Below, piece by piece: positions 42,101 through 51,174 of a DNA stretch of 64,000 bases (its first letter is position 1; each line of letters begins with the position of its first letter). The notes beneath the pieces were generated by a model, which saw nothing but the letters and a program-made list of their open reading frames with translations, was not told the origin of the DNA and made no database searches. This stretch comes from JACVRX01 sp046726315 (GTDB lineage Bacteria > Actinomycetota > Actinomycetes > Jiangellales > Jiangellaceae), in the NCBI GenBank assembly GCA_046726315.1, contig JBKPAG010000016.1:10107-74106 (forward strand), read 5' to 3'. The translations under genes and the position numbers were made by a program.

Positions 42101-43762
42101 CTACCCAGCCAGTGTGATGCTCAGCAGGTCCGTCGTGCCGAACGGCGTCATCCGGACGTTGTCGACATTGGTGGAGTACCCGGCGACGGTCTTGCCGTTC
42201 CATAGCGGGATGGACGGAAGGTCGTCGGCGAGCATCGCCTCCGCCTCCTGGTACAGCGTGTTGGCTTCGTCGGTCGAGGGTGCCGACGCGGCCTCGGCCA
42301 GCTTGGCATCGAAATCGGGGTTGCTGTAGTCGCCGTCGTTCGAACTGGCGCCGGTGGCAAATATCGGAACCAGGAAGTTCTCAATGGACGGGTAATCCAT
42401 CTGCCAGCCGGTCCGGAACATCCCCTTCATCTCCCGGTTGGTGATCTGGTCCCGGAAGGTGGCGAAGTCGACCACAGGCGTGGCCACACAGTCGATGCCG
42501 GTGGCATTGCGGATGCTGTTGCAGACCGCCTCGGTCCAGGCCTGGTGGTCGCCGTCGGCGTTGTAGGACAACGTGAGCGTCCCGTCGTACCCACCGGCCT
42601 TCTCTATCAGTGCCTTGGCGGCCTCTGGGTCGAAGGTGCACCACTCTCCACACGCGCCTTCCTTGTACCCGTCCACGACCGGCGAGACCCAGCCGGTGGC
42701 CGGGGTGCGGGTGCCTTGGAAGATATTCTCGATGATCAGGTCACGGTCGATCGCCTTCGAGAGACCACGACGCAAGTCGATGTTCTGCACCGACTCATCT
42801 ACCCTCGCTGGTGCGAAGGTGATCGTCTGGTTGGTGCCCTCGTCCTGCTCGACGTACCGATCACCCAGGTCGGTCTTGTACTGTGCGCCAGCCACGGCGG
42901 AGGCCGGGAGCTGGGTCTCCACGTCGACGTTGTTGGCTAGAAGGTCGTTGTACTTGGCGTTCTCGTCAGTGTAGATCTTGAAAGTAACGTCCTTGACCTT
43001 CGGCTTGGGGTCGCCGGCGTAGTCCTCGTAGGCCGTCAGCTGGATGTCAGCGTTCTCGTTGTATTCCACGACGGAAAACGGGCCGGACCCGATCGGCTTC
43101 GCTCCGAACGCGTCTGGGTCGTCGTAGAAGACCTCGGGCAGCGGCGCGAACGCCGTGTAGCCGAGCCGCTGCGGGAACGATGCTTGCGGCGAGGTCAGCT
43201 TGATTGTGAAGGTCTTGTCGTCGACCACGGTCAGCCCGGACATCTCGTCGGCCGTCGCCGAGTCCGGCACATAGGCACCTTCGGCGTCTACCTGGCCCTG
43301 CACGTCCGCGAAGCCTTCGATCGGCTCGAAGAAATACGAGCTCAGGTAGGCGTTCTCCCCGCGGGCGCTGAAGTTCCACGCATCCACAAAGCTCTGCGCC
43401 GTGATGGGCGTCCCGTCGTGGAAGGTCCACCCGTCCTTCAACGTCACCGTCCAGGTGATGTTGTCGTCGGACTCGATCGACTCGGCGATGTCGAGGTCCG
43501 CGGCCGCGGTGTCGGCGTTGTAGCGCACGAGCTTCGAGAAGATTGCGTCCAGCGGGTCGCCACCACAGGTCTCGTTCGTGTTTGCTGGAATCAGCGGGTT
43601 CTGGGGCTGACAGCCGCCGATGACGACTGCGCCGGTAGGGGCGCCTTCCGCGCCGGGGCTTTCGGCCGCGCCGCCGTCCTCGTCACCGCCGCCACAGGCG
43701 CTCAGTACCAGCGCGAGGCCGGCGGCACCGATGACGGCCCCTTTGCGAGCGAGTACTCGCAT
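42101..43762 (-). CDS. oppA: Peptide ABC transporter substrate-binding lipoprotein
   Basis: A 553-residue family 5 solute-binding protein, lipid-anchored: signal peptide MRVLARKGAVIGAAGLALVL followed by lipobox SAC at Cys23 and a Gly/Asp/Glu-rich linker. The SBP_bac_5 fold shows YNADTAAADLDIAESIES, TWTVTLKDGWTFHDGTPITA and AKPIGSGPFSV. AAGGAGGA precedes ATG 43762. It feeds peptides to OppBCDF downstream. Confidence 0.93.
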   Translation of the reverse strand: MRVLARKGAVIGAAGLALVLSACGGGDEDGGAAESPGAEGAPTGAVVIGGCQPQNPLIPANTNETCGGDPLDAIFSKLVRYNADTAAADLDIAESIESDDNITWTVTLKDGWTFHDGTPITAQSFVDAWNFSARGENAYLSSYFFEPIEGFADVQGQVDAEGAYVPDSATADEMSGLTVVDDKTFTIKLTSPQASFPQRLGYTAFAPLPEVFYDDPDAFGAKPIGSGPFSVVEYNENADIQLTAYEDYAGDPKPKVKDVTFKIYTDENAKYNDLLANNVDVETQLPASAVAGAQYKTDLGDRYVEQDEGTNQTITFAPARVDESVQNIDLRRGLSKAIDRDLIIENIFQGTRTPATGWVSPVVDGYKEGACGEWCTFDPEAAKALIEKAGGYDGTLTLSYNADGDHQAWTEAVCNSIRNATGIDCVATPVVDFATFRDQITNREMKGMFRTGWQMDYPSIENFLVPIFATGASSNDGDYSNPDFDAKLAEAASAPSTDEANTLYQEAEAMLADDLPSIPLWNGKTVAGYSTNVDNVRMTPFGTTDLLSITLAG

Positions 43763-43883
43763 GGATGTCCTCCTTGGGTCCGAGTCTGTCCTGGACAGTG
43801 GGTCCGCGCACGACGCCGGTTGGCGTACGGCGTATTGCCGCCGTCCGGCCGCGGTTCAGCGCGGACGGGTGGTCCGTTCGCCA

Positions 43884-43913
43884 TTCTTAGGTGCCGGTCG
43901 GATGGCCAAGCAA
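43884..43913 (-). promoter_or_regulatory. Candidate promoter of opp operon
   Basis: TTGCTT at 43913-43908, 18 bp, then TAAGAA at 43889-43884 on the minus strand, about 120 bp before oppA. Unlike most promoters here it leaves an untranslated leader, consistent with the strong ribosome site of oppA. Confidence 0.35.
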
Positions 43914-44141
43914 GTCCGCGGCGGGTATCCAGGCAGTCCGCAACCAGACTGTGACCAACCTGCCGATCGCTCGTAACGCTTTACCGCCGATCCGGCGGCT
44001 TCGCGTCACATCTCCACAACGCGCTGGCGAGTGTCCTCGCACATGGTGACGGGCGCACACACCATAGATTGAGATCTGGATTGCGAGACGCGGGCATGTC
44101 ACGCTGCGCCCTGACAAAGCATGTGCGCTGGAGGAGGCGGA
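43914..44141. other. Intergenic region between opp operon and DUF/pterin operon
   Basis: The 379 bp between 43763 and 44141 separates divergent transcription units. Apart from the opp promoter candidate and a ribosome site GGAGGAGG just before 44142 nothing further is recognised. Confidence 0.4.
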
Positions 44142-44429
44142 ATGGTCGGGAACGACATCCGGGCGGAGGTCGAGGCGGCGCTGGTAAAGCTGGACCGGGC
44201 CGTTGCGGCGCTGCGCGACGAATATGGGATGACCCTCGGGGCCCGCAGGCTGACGTCCGACGTGCGCCGGCTCGCAGACGATCTGGAGGAGTTGGGCGAC
44301 CCCGCCCCCGGCCATCATGCGTCCCGGCAGGCCGAGCTGGAAGAGATCCCCGACGCGCCGTACGACCCGAGTATGTGGGCCGACGCCGAGGACGAGGGGT
44401 TCGGTGCACCGGACCGGCACGCACCATGA
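44142..44429 (+). CDS. Small acidic hypothetical protein
   Basis: A 95-residue protein with an N-terminal amphipathic helix (IRAEVEAALVKLDRAVAALR) and an acidic C-terminus ending near DAEDEGFGAPD. GGAGGAGG lies 8 nt before ATG 44142, and the stop overlaps the pterin dehydratase start in an ATGA. No family with known function is recognised. Confidence 0.6.
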   Translation: MVGNDIRAEVEAALVKLDRAVAALRDEYGMTLGARRLTSDVRRLADDLEELGDPAPGHHASRQAELEEIPDAPYDPSMWADAEDEGFGAPDRHAP

Positions 44430-44722
44430 CTTTGCTCGGCGACGACGGGGTTCGCACCGCCCTTGCTGACTTGCCCGGCTGGAGTGGTGACGGTCAGGCA
44501 ATTTCGCGAACGGTCACCGCGCCAGACTTCCTCACCGGTATCAGGCTGGTCGACGACGTGGCCTTGGTGGCGGAGACAATGGACCACCACCCAGACATCG
44601 ACATCAGATGGCGGACCGTGACCTTTGCGCTCTCCACCCATTCGGCCGGCGGAGTCACCGCTGCAGACATCGAGCTCGCGCGCGGCATCGATGAAGTGGC
44701 AGAACGCCACGGCGCGGCCTAG
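44426..44722 (+). CDS. Pterin-4a-carbinolamine dehydratase
   Basis: A 98-residue enzyme that dehydrates 4a-hydroxytetrahydrobiopterin, recycling pterin after aromatic hydroxylation, or acts on related pterins. The motif is present in AETMDHHPDIDIRWRTVTFALSTHSAGG, with the catalytic His pair. Coupled to the acidic small protein by ATGA. Confidence 0.9.
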   Translation: MTLLGDDGVRTALADLPGWSGDGQAISRTVTAPDFLTGIRLVDDVALVAETMDHHPDIDIRWRTVTFALSTHSAGGVTAADIELARGIDEVAERHGAA

Positions 44723-44812
44723 TTACGCGCGTAGGGACCGCCGCGGCCGTCGACCGGCTGTATGGTTTGTCCTCGAACGGGGAGTGGTTACTCGGGTTCC
44801 TCAGGAGGCTCC

Positions 44813-44884
44813 GTGAACACTCGCACGATCGCGATTCTGGCGCTCATCCTGGTCGTCATTGTCATCCTCATCTGGGTGCTCTAA
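44813..44884 (+). CDS. Tiny single-span membrane protein (23 aa)
   Basis: GTG 44813 with a perfect AGGAGG 5 nt upstream opens a 23-residue frame: a short NTRT head and then a run of Ile, Leu, Val and Ala forming one transmembrane helix, ending WVL. The exact ribosome site and clean hydrophobic composition argue that it is real. Similar tiny membrane peptides are known in actinomycetes but without function. Confidence 0.55.
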   Translation: MNTRTIAILALILVVIVILIWVL

Positions 44885-44950
44885 CCGCCGGCAGAGCCGA
44901 CGCTGGGGGCTGTCCGATATCAGTTCGGCAGCCATCGATACGGTCCTGTC

Positions 44951-45364
44951 GTGGAACTGGTCCGGAGGTTTCCCAAGGGTCACGCGATTCCACAGCCGAA
45001 GGTTCCCTGGTACGAGGCCGTGGTCGCGTACGTCATTCTGGTGCCGGCAGTGCTCAGCTGGTTCGTCGGTGCGGCATTGCTGGTGAGTTATTGGAGCTGT
45101 TCAGAAAACTCGACGGGGGTATGCACCAGCGCCGACCTGCTCCGGTCCAGCACCGGCTCTTACACCGGGATCGTGTTGACGGCGGCGTTCTCGTACCTCG
45201 TCGCGGTCTGCTGTGCGGTCGCCGTCCAGCTCACCGTCCGCAAGCTGCATTTCCTCCTGGTCTGGGGAATTGCGCTGATCTGCGTGGCAGCGAGCTGGTA
45301 CGCGTACGGCGTGCTGTCCGGTTTGTACCGGACGCCGTGGGGACACCTGATTCCGTTGACCTGA
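44951..45364 (+). CDS. Membrane protein, unknown function
   Basis: A 137-residue protein from GTG 44951 with three transmembrane segments (about 22-46, 72-94, 98-115). Two Cys (in YWSCSENSTGVCTSADLL) lie in the outer loop after the first helix and could form a disulfide. No family recognised. It is 12 bp upstream of the TIM-barrel isomerase gene. Confidence 0.6.
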   Translation: MELVRRFPKGHAIPQPKVPWYEAVVAYVILVPAVLSWFVGAALLVSYWSCSENSTGVCTSADLLRSSTGSYTGIVLTAAFSYLVAVCCAVAVQLTVRKLHFLLVWGIALICVAASWYAYGVLSGLYRTPWGHLIPLT

Positions 45365-45376
45365 CGGCTGAGCGAC

Positions 45377-46207
45377 ATGTCCTGGCTAACTGAAACCCAA
45401 CCACTGGTGATCAGCTCCTACACGCTCGGCACGGAGGTGTCCTTCGAGGAGCGCGCGCGGGTCGCGGCCGAGGCGGGATTCGCCGGCATCGGACTACGTG
45501 CGGAGAACTACTGGGACGCCCTGGCCGCAGGGTTGGACGATGCCGCAATGAAGGCCGTCCTCGACCGACATGGCATCTCCGTGATGGAAGTCGAGTACCT
45601 CACCGGGTGGGGCACCGAGCAGGACCGCGACAGTGCTCAACAGGAGAAGGAACGGACCGTCTATCACATGGCCCGGACCTTCGGCGTCGGACACGTCAAC
45701 GCGGGCATGCTCGAGAAGCTCCCCGTCGAGGTCCTGACCGACGCGTTCGCCGACCTGTGCCGCCGAGCCGGCGAGTTGGTCGTCGGCTTGGAGTTCATGC
45801 CGTACAGCGGTGTGCCGGACATCGGTACCGCCTGGGCCGTGGTCAGCGCGGCAGGCCAATCCAACGGCGCGCTGATCATGGATGGTTGGCACTGGAGCCG
45901 GGCCGGGATGACGCCCGCCGATCTCGATCCCGTCCCGGCTGACAGAGTCGTTTCGATCCAGCTCTGCGACGTCCGCGCGGAGCCGATGGATGCCCTGCGT
46001 GCAGAGTCCCTGGGTCATCGGCTGCCACCCGGCAAGGGATTCGGGGACGTGCTCGGCATGGTCAAGGCGCTGGCGGCCAGGGACGTTGCACCCAGAGTGA
46101 TCACCCTCGAGGTCATATCGAACGACCTGGTCGGCCGCGGGCTGGATGTCGCAGCCGCCGCCAGCTACTCGGCAGCGCGCGAATTGCTTGCCCAGGCGAG
46201 GGCATGA
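45377..46207 (+). CDS. Sugar phosphate isomerase/epimerase family protein
   Basis: A 276-residue xylose-isomerase-like TIM barrel. Metal-site regions include EVEYLTGWG, GLEFMPYSG, DGWHWSRAGM and a final TLEVISND. Such proteins act on sugars, inositols or aromatic side-chain intermediates. An ATGA overlap couples it to a KstD-like flavoprotein, so the pair probably works in one catabolic path; the substrate cannot be told. Confidence 0.8.
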   Translation: MSWLTETQPLVISSYTLGTEVSFEERARVAAEAGFAGIGLRAENYWDALAAGLDDAAMKAVLDRHGISVMEVEYLTGWGTEQDRDSAQQEKERTVYHMARTFGVGHVNAGMLEKLPVEVLTDAFADLCRRAGELVVGLEFMPYSGVPDIGTAWAVVSAAGQSNGALIMDGWHWSRAGMTPADLDPVPADRVVSIQLCDVRAEPMDALRAESLGHRLPPGKGFGDVLGMVKALAARDVAPRVITLEVISNDLVGRGLDVAAAASYSAARELLAQARA

Positions 46208-47961
46208 CCATGCCGGTCACGTCGCCTGCCCGAGCCGTCGACTGTGACCTACTGGTGGTCGGGAGCGGCGCCGCCGGCCTGTCCGGTGCTGTCACCGCGG
46301 CATACCACGGGCTCACGGTGATCGTCGCAGAGAAGGCGGCAGTGCTCGGGGGCGCGACCGCATTGTCCGGTGGCTGGATGTGGGTGCCGCTGAACCCGCT
46401 CTCGCAGGCCGATGGGATCGTCGAGGACGTCGACCAGCCGCGCACCTACCTCAGGCATGCTCTAGGTGAGAAATACGACGCGCCTCGCGTCGACGCTCTG
46501 CTGGAGAACGGCCGGCACATGGTGGCGTTCTTCGAGAAGCACACCTCGCTGCAGTTCGTGTCCGGCACCTGGATCGCCGACATCCAGGGTCATCTACCCG
46601 GCGCCGGCACCGGCGGGCGGTCCGTCGGTCCCAAGCCGATCAATGCCCGCCGGATTCGCAGGGAACTCCGCGACATGTTGCGCCCGCAGCTCTACGAGAC
46701 GTCGTTCCTCGGCATGGGCATCATGGCCGGGCCGGATCTGCAGGCTTTCCTGCACGCCACCTCGTCGGTCCGCGGGTTCGTCCACGCGAGCAGGCGCGTC
46801 GGTCTTCATGTCATTGATCTGGTGACCAACCGGCGTGGCATGCAGTTGGTCAACGGTCCGGCCCTTGTCGCGCGGCTGGTGAAGTCTGCGGACGATCTTG
46901 GGGTGATGCTGTGGGTTCGCTCACCCGCGACCGGGCTGCTCACCGATAGCGGCGCGGTGACCGGCGCCGTCGTCTCCACGCCGGACGGGGTCGTAACGGT
47001 CCACGCCCGCCGCGGTGTCTTGCTCGCGGCCGGTGGTTTCCCGCACGACGTCGACCGCCGGTGTGAGCTCTTCCCGCACGGCACCGGCGAAGAGCACTGG
47101 ACGGTGGCCCCACCGGAGACCACCGGCGACGGACTACGGCTGGGTGAATCCGTCGGCGGACACGTCGACACCGAACTCGCCTCGCCGGTCGCCTGGTGTC
47201 CGGTGTCGCTGGTGCCCTACCGGAACGGACGGATCGGGACCTACCCGCACATCGTCGACCGCGGCAAGCCAGGGCTGATCGCCGTGCTCGCGGACGGCAA
47301 GCGCTTCGTCAACGAGGCGGACGGCTATTACCAATTTGTCGACGCGATGATCAAAGCGGTGCCGGAGAACCAGGAAGTGGCGTCCTGGCTGATCTGCGAC
47401 CACGCTTTCCAGCGTCGTTACCCGTTCGGAATGACAAAGCCGTTTCCTGTCCCGGTATTGCCGTACCTCAGGTCCGGCTACCTGAAACGGGGCGAGACGC
47501 TGGACGAGCTGGCCGGCATGTGCGGGATCGACCCTGCCGAGCTGAAGCACACAATCGACGTGTTCAACGAGCACGCCCGCAGGGGGCTGGATCCTGCCTT
47601 CGGTCGCGGCAGCACGCCTTTCAACCGCGGCTCTGGCGACCCCGATCACGAGCCCAACCCCTCGCTCGCTCCGATCGAGAAGCCGCCGTTTTATGCGATC
47701 AAGGTCCTGCCTGGGAGTTTCGGCACTTTCGCCGGGCTGAAGACCGACCCGCTGTCCCGGGTGCTGAACACCGACGGCCGGCCGATTCCAGGCCTCTACG
47801 CCGCGGGCAGCGACCAGGCCAACGTCATGGGCGGGCACTACCCCTCGGGCGGCATCAACATCGGCCCGGCGATGACCTTCGGGTATGTCGCTGCACGCCA
47901 CCTGGCCGGGGTGACGGAGTACGAGAACGTCGTCCCTGTGCCGCTCAACGATGGCAACTGA
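46204..47961 (+). CDS. FAD-dependent oxidoreductase, fumarate reductase/KstD family
   Basis: A 585-residue flavoprotein with an N-terminal Rossmann FAD site LLVVGSGAAGLSGAVTAAYHG, the GGATALSGGWMWVP loop, a capping domain and a C-terminal GLYAAGSDQANVMGG followed by HYPSGGINIGPAMTFG. It belongs with 3-ketosteroid-delta1-dehydrogenases and FAD-binding dehydrogenases. Steroid versus other enone substrates cannot be separated by sequence alone. It ends just before a repeat cluster. Confidence 0.85.
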   Translation: MTMPVTSPARAVDCDLLVVGSGAAGLSGAVTAAYHGLTVIVAEKAAVLGGATALSGGWMWVPLNPLSQADGIVEDVDQPRTYLRHALGEKYDAPRVDALLENGRHMVAFFEKHTSLQFVSGTWIADIQGHLPGAGTGGRSVGPKPINARRIRRELRDMLRPQLYETSFLGMGIMAGPDLQAFLHATSSVRGFVHASRRVGLHVIDLVTNRRGMQLVNGPALVARLVKSADDLGVMLWVRSPATGLLTDSGAVTGAVVSTPDGVVTVHARRGVLLAAGGFPHDVDRRCELFPHGTGEEHWTVAPPETTGDGLRLGESVGGHVDTELASPVAWCPVSLVPYRNGRIGTYPHIVDRGKPGLIAVLADGKRFVNEADGYYQFVDAMIKAVPENQEVASWLICDHAFQRRYPFGMTKPFPVPVLPYLRSGYLKRGETLDELAGMCGIDPAELKHTIDVFNEHARRGLDPAFGRGSTPFNRGSGDPDHEPNPSLAPIEKPPFYAIKVLPGSFGTFAGLKTDPLSRVLNTDGRPIPGLYAAGSDQANVMGGHYPSGGINIGPAMTFGYVAARHLAGVTEYENVVPVPLNDGN

Positions 47962-47970
47962 TCGGCGCGG

Positions 47971-48147
47971 TGATCGTTGTGGAGTTTGCGGCGTCGCACA
48001 ATGATCGTTGTGCTTTTGGGGCACCCTTGCACTGATCGTTGTGCCTTTGCGGCGTCCGCCCAGTGATCGTTGTGGAATATGCTGCGCCATAGCGCCGCAT
48101 ATCGCACGTCGATCATTTCATCTGCGCCGCAAACCTCACATGGATCA
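47971..48147. repeat. Cluster of six ~24-bp units, four direct and two inverted
   Basis: Units begin TGATCGTTGTG and usually end TTTGCGGCG. Direct copies start at 47971, 48002, 48033 and 48064, an exact 31-bp step. Inverted copies occupy 48092-48115 and 48124-48147. The fourth direct and first inverted copies face each other across 3-4 bp and can form a ~24-bp imperfect stem (five mismatches). It could serve as a terminator for the flavoprotein gene, a protein-binding array, or the end of a small mobile element. Confidence 0.75.
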
Positions 48148-48257
48148 TGGTTGCGGACCCAAGTCAGGCTGGATGGTGCGTGGCGTTCCTCCGTCCACAG
48201 CCAGCAGCAGCCGTTTGCGTTATACACAGGTGGGCAACTAGCGGGTTCCCCGCGCCG

Positions 48258-49220
48258 ATGATGCGCATCCAGGCTGCGGGCATGCAGATGCCGATCGATC
48301 TGTTGGTCTTGGCCCGGGCGCAGGATCGTCTGGTCACTCGCCGCCAAGTACTTGCGGCTGGGATGACCGTGGACGCGCTTCGCCACGCTCTCGGCCGTGG
48401 GAATCGATGGCAGCGTGTCCTCTCCGCTGTCTACGCAACCTTCACCGGACCGTTGCGAGAGCGACACCTCGTCCGTGCCGCGTTGCTCTACGCCGGTGAG
48501 GACTCGATGGTGACTGGTCAGGTCGCGTGCCGGGCATATGGCCTTCGTTACGTGCCGGTGGCCAGTCGTCCCGAAATTCTGGTGCCTGAGCATGTGCATC
48601 GAGCGCCGATTGCGATTGCGAAGATCCGCCGCACGCGGTACCTGCAGTCGCCGCGTGTGATCCGCTCGTTTCCGTGTGCTCCACCGGAGCGCGCTGCCCT
48701 TGACGCCTGCCGGGATGAACGCGCCCTTCGCCCAGTGCGGGCGCTGCTCTGTGAGGTGGTTCAGCGTGGGCTGACGGTTCCTGATGACCTGGTCGCAGCG
48801 CTGGCGCAGGGTCCGTCGGCCGGCAGCGCCCTGTCCCGGCGGGCGTTGGCCGATGTGGTAGCCGGTTGTCGCTCGGCGCCGGAGTGCGACGTGCGTGATC
48901 TGGTGTCGATGAGCACCGTCCTCGAGGAACCGTCGTGGAACCAGCCATTGCCGGATCCGAATGGTTCCGACTTGCGCCCTGACGCGTGTTGGAAACGGGC
49001 CCGCCTGGTCTTAGAGGTCGACTCCAACGAGTGGCACAGGCTAGGCGACAGTGTCGAGGTGACAGAACGGCGGCGGGCCCGCTATGCCGCGCTCGGCTGG
49101 ACGGTCTTGCCGGTGTCGCCGCGGCGGATCCGTGAAGAGCCCGCGGCCGTGCTCGCCGAAATCGAGGCTGCGTTTCTGGCCGGCATTGCTCGGAACAGCG
49201 GCGAGCTGAAGATGTTGTAA
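48258..49220 (+). CDS. AbiEi-like/DUF559 protein
   Basis: A ~320-residue protein of a family frequent in actinomycetes and annotated as AbiEi-type antitoxin-like with a DUF559 nuclease-fold end. The N-terminus is helix-turn-helix-like (RAQDRLVTRRQVLAAGMTVDALRHAL), the C-terminus has LVLEVDSNEWH and RYAALGWTVLPVSP, resembling Vsr/DUF559 endonucleases with the Asp/Glu-x-Asp core. No partner toxin is adjacent. Starts at 48147 or 48282 are possible. Its last codons lie opposite the remains of the hydrolase gene, suggesting arrival by insertion. Confidence 0.7.
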   Translation: MMRIQAAGMQMPIDLLVLARAQDRLVTRRQVLAAGMTVDALRHALGRGNRWQRVLSAVYATFTGPLRERHLVRAALLYAGEDSMVTGQVACRAYGLRYVPVASRPEILVPEHVHRAPIAIAKIRRTRYLQSPRVIRSFPCAPPERAALDACRDERALRPVRALLCEVVQRGLTVPDDLVAALAQGPSAGSALSRRALADVVAGCRSAPECDVRDLVSMSTVLEEPSWNQPLPDPNGSDLRPDACWKRARLVLEVDSNEWHRLGDSVEVTERRRARYAALGWTVLPVSPRRIREEPAAVLAEIEAAFLAGIARNSGELKML

Positions 49221-49971
49221 TGAAGGAGACCGGGCAGGATCGCCAGCGCGTGACCCCCTTCGGCCGGCCCTCGCCCATCCAGCCGCCGTCGCGGAGGCCG
49301 CCGTCGAGCAGCGTGAATACCTCGACGTAGTGGCTCGGCGGCGCCATGTCGGCATCGGCAGCAACGATCAGGGTCGGCACCTGGAGACTGCGAACCTCCT
49401 CGGTGAAGTCGAAGTCCTCCGACATCGCCTTGCCGATCTTGTCCAGCAGCCGGGGGAAATCTTCGGGCCGCGGCGCGACCCGCTGGTAGAGCTGGTACAT
49501 CGGCGTATCCGTCATGAACTCGGCGGCGGCCGCGCTCACCTGGGCCTGCTGCGCGCGCATCTCCGGATAAACCCCGTCCGGCCGGATGTGCGCCGACACC
49601 ACGACCAGTCGGTGGACCTTGGCTGGGTATTTCGCCGCTGCGTGCAGCGCCACCCCACCGCCGAGCGAGTAACCCACCAGGTCCGGCTGGTCGAGCCCGA
49701 GGTGGGCGGTGAGTGCCGCGATGTCATCGGCCATCAGCCGCACGTCAATCGGTCGATCGATGTCTGCGGTGCGGCCGTGCCCCTGCAGGTCGACGGCGAT
49801 GACCTGGTGGCGCTCCGCCAGTGCCGGAATGACCGGCCCGAACATTTCACCCGACTCAAGCCCGCCGTGCAGCAGGATCAGCGGCCGACCGGCCCCGTAC
49901 GTCTCGAAGTACAGGTTGACGCCGTTCACCTCGGCATACTGGCCGGCGCGCCCATCGCGTCGGTTGTCCAA
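49196..49971 (-). pseudogene. Alpha/beta hydrolase, frameshifted and truncated
   Basis: Homology begins QYAEVNGVNLYFETYGAGRP, with the oxyanion region LLHGGLESGEMF and the nucleophile elbow GYSLGGG. After GEGRPKG a G-run (C-run 49254-49258 on the plus strand) is one base short, and the expected HALAILPGLLHYNIFSS continues in another frame to ~49196, where homology stops about ten residues before the usual end. No ATG start exists in frame; TTG 49971 or GTG 49929 are candidates. A GTG overlapping the ychF stop is in a frame that stops after 19 codons. Confidence 0.65.
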
Positions 49972-49981
49972 TCGGTGGCTG

Positions 49982-51103
49982 TCACGGTGACACTCCTCGC
50001 GTCCTCGCTGGTGGTGTGCTGGATGTGGATGTCGGTCCGAAGCGGAACTCGACGACGTCACCGTCGGCCATCACATAGTCCCTGCCCTCGACCCTTACCA
50101 GACCGCGGGCCTTGGCCACGGCCACGGAGCCGGCGGCGACCAGGTGCTCGAAGGACACCACCTCCGCCTTGATGAACCCGCGCTGGAAGTCGGTGTGGAT
50201 CACCCCGGCGGCCTCGGGCGCTGTCGCGCCCTTGCGGATCGTCCACGCCCGCGCCTCCTTCGAGTTGGCGGTGAGGAACGTCTGCAGGCCGAGGGTGTCG
50301 AATCCGACCCGAGCCAGCATGTCCAGGCCCGACTCCTGCTGGCCGATCGACTGGAGTAGCTCCAGCGCCTCGGCCCGATCCAGCTCGGCGAGCTCTGCCT
50401 CGGTCTTGGCGTCGAGGAAGATCGCTTCGGAGGGTGCGATCAGCCCCCGATACTTGTCCTTGAGCGCATCGTCGCCGAGCTCCTCGTCGTCGATGTTGAA
50501 GAGGTAGAGGACGGGCTTGGCCGTGAGCAGGTGCAGCTCGCCCAGCGGCCCGCGGTCCAACCCCGCAGCGAAAACCGTCCGGCCCTCGTCGAGCACGGCC
50601 CGGGCGCGCTCGACCGCATCAAGAATCGGCTGTCGGTCCTTGCGCGCTTTGGCTTCCTTGCTCAGCCGGGGCAGCACCCGGTCGATCGTCTGCAGATCGG
50701 CCAGGATCAGCTCGGTGTTGACGGTATCGATGTCGTCCTTGGGGTCGATGCGCCCGTCGACATGCACCACGTCCGGGTCGGTGAAAACCCGGATCACCTG
50801 GCAGATGGCGTCGGCCTCGCGAATGTGAGCCAGGAATTTGTTGCCGAGGCCCTGTCCCTCGGACGCGCCCTTCACGATGCCCGCGATGTCGACGAAGCTT
50901 ACGGCTGCGGGTATCTGCCGGGCCGAGTCGAAGATCTCGGCCAGCACCGGCAACCGCGCATCCGGCACTCCGACGACGCCGACATTGGAATCGATGGTGG
51001 CAAACGGGTAGTTGGCTGCCAGCACGTCGTTTCTGGTCAGCGCGTTGAAGACGGTGGACTTGCCGACGTTGGGCAGGCCCACGATGCCGATCGTGAGTGG
51101 CAC
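49982..51103 (-). CDS. ychF: Obg-family GTPase/ATPase YchF
   Basis: Universally conserved P-loop protein that binds ribosomes and ATP; 373 residues. It shows GLPNVGKSTVFNAL (9-22), FVDIAGIVKGASEGQGLGNKF and the C-terminal TGS domain ending DVVEFRFG. About 17 residues extend past the usual FRFNV end. A TACGCT box 8 nt before GTG 51103 suggests a leaderless start. It is divergent from rmuC. Confidence 0.93.
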   Translation of the reverse strand: MPLTIGIVGLPNVGKSTVFNALTRNDVLAANYPFATIDSNVGVVGVPDARLPVLAEIFDSARQIPAAVSFVDIAGIVKGASEGQGLGNKFLAHIREADAICQVIRVFTDPDVVHVDGRIDPKDDIDTVNTELILADLQTIDRVLPRLSKEAKARKDRQPILDAVERARAVLDEGRTVFAAGLDRGPLGELHLLTAKPVLYLFNIDDEELGDDALKDKYRGLIAPSEAIFLDAKTEAELAELDRAEALELLQSIGQQESGLDMLARVGFDTLGLQTFLTANSKEARAWTIRKGATAPEAAGVIHTDFQRGFIKAEVVSFEHLVAAGSVAVAKARGLVRVEGRDYVMADGDVVEFRFGPTSTSSTPPARTRGVSP

Positions 51104-51161
51104 GGGAGATCAGCGTACGACTCGCCGTAACCCTTTACCCGGCTGTGTCGGTCCCAGCCGT

Positions 51162-51167
51162 CACAGT
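51162..51167 (+). promoter_or_regulatory. -10 box of leaderless rmuC promoter
   Basis: CACAGT followed by 7 nt and ATG 51175; one base off the TANNNT pattern. Confidence 0.35.
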
Positions 51168-51174
51168 GGTGACC

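Noticed and set aside
47971..48147. CRISPR array
   Set aside because: Unit and spacer lengths do not fit, spacers are ~7 bp, two units are inverted and no cas gene is present.
48442..49195. Extension of the hydrolase frame by ~250 codons
   Set aside because: It is antisense to the AbiEi/DUF559 gene and follows a frameshift; the residues are low-complexity and unrelated to hydrolases.
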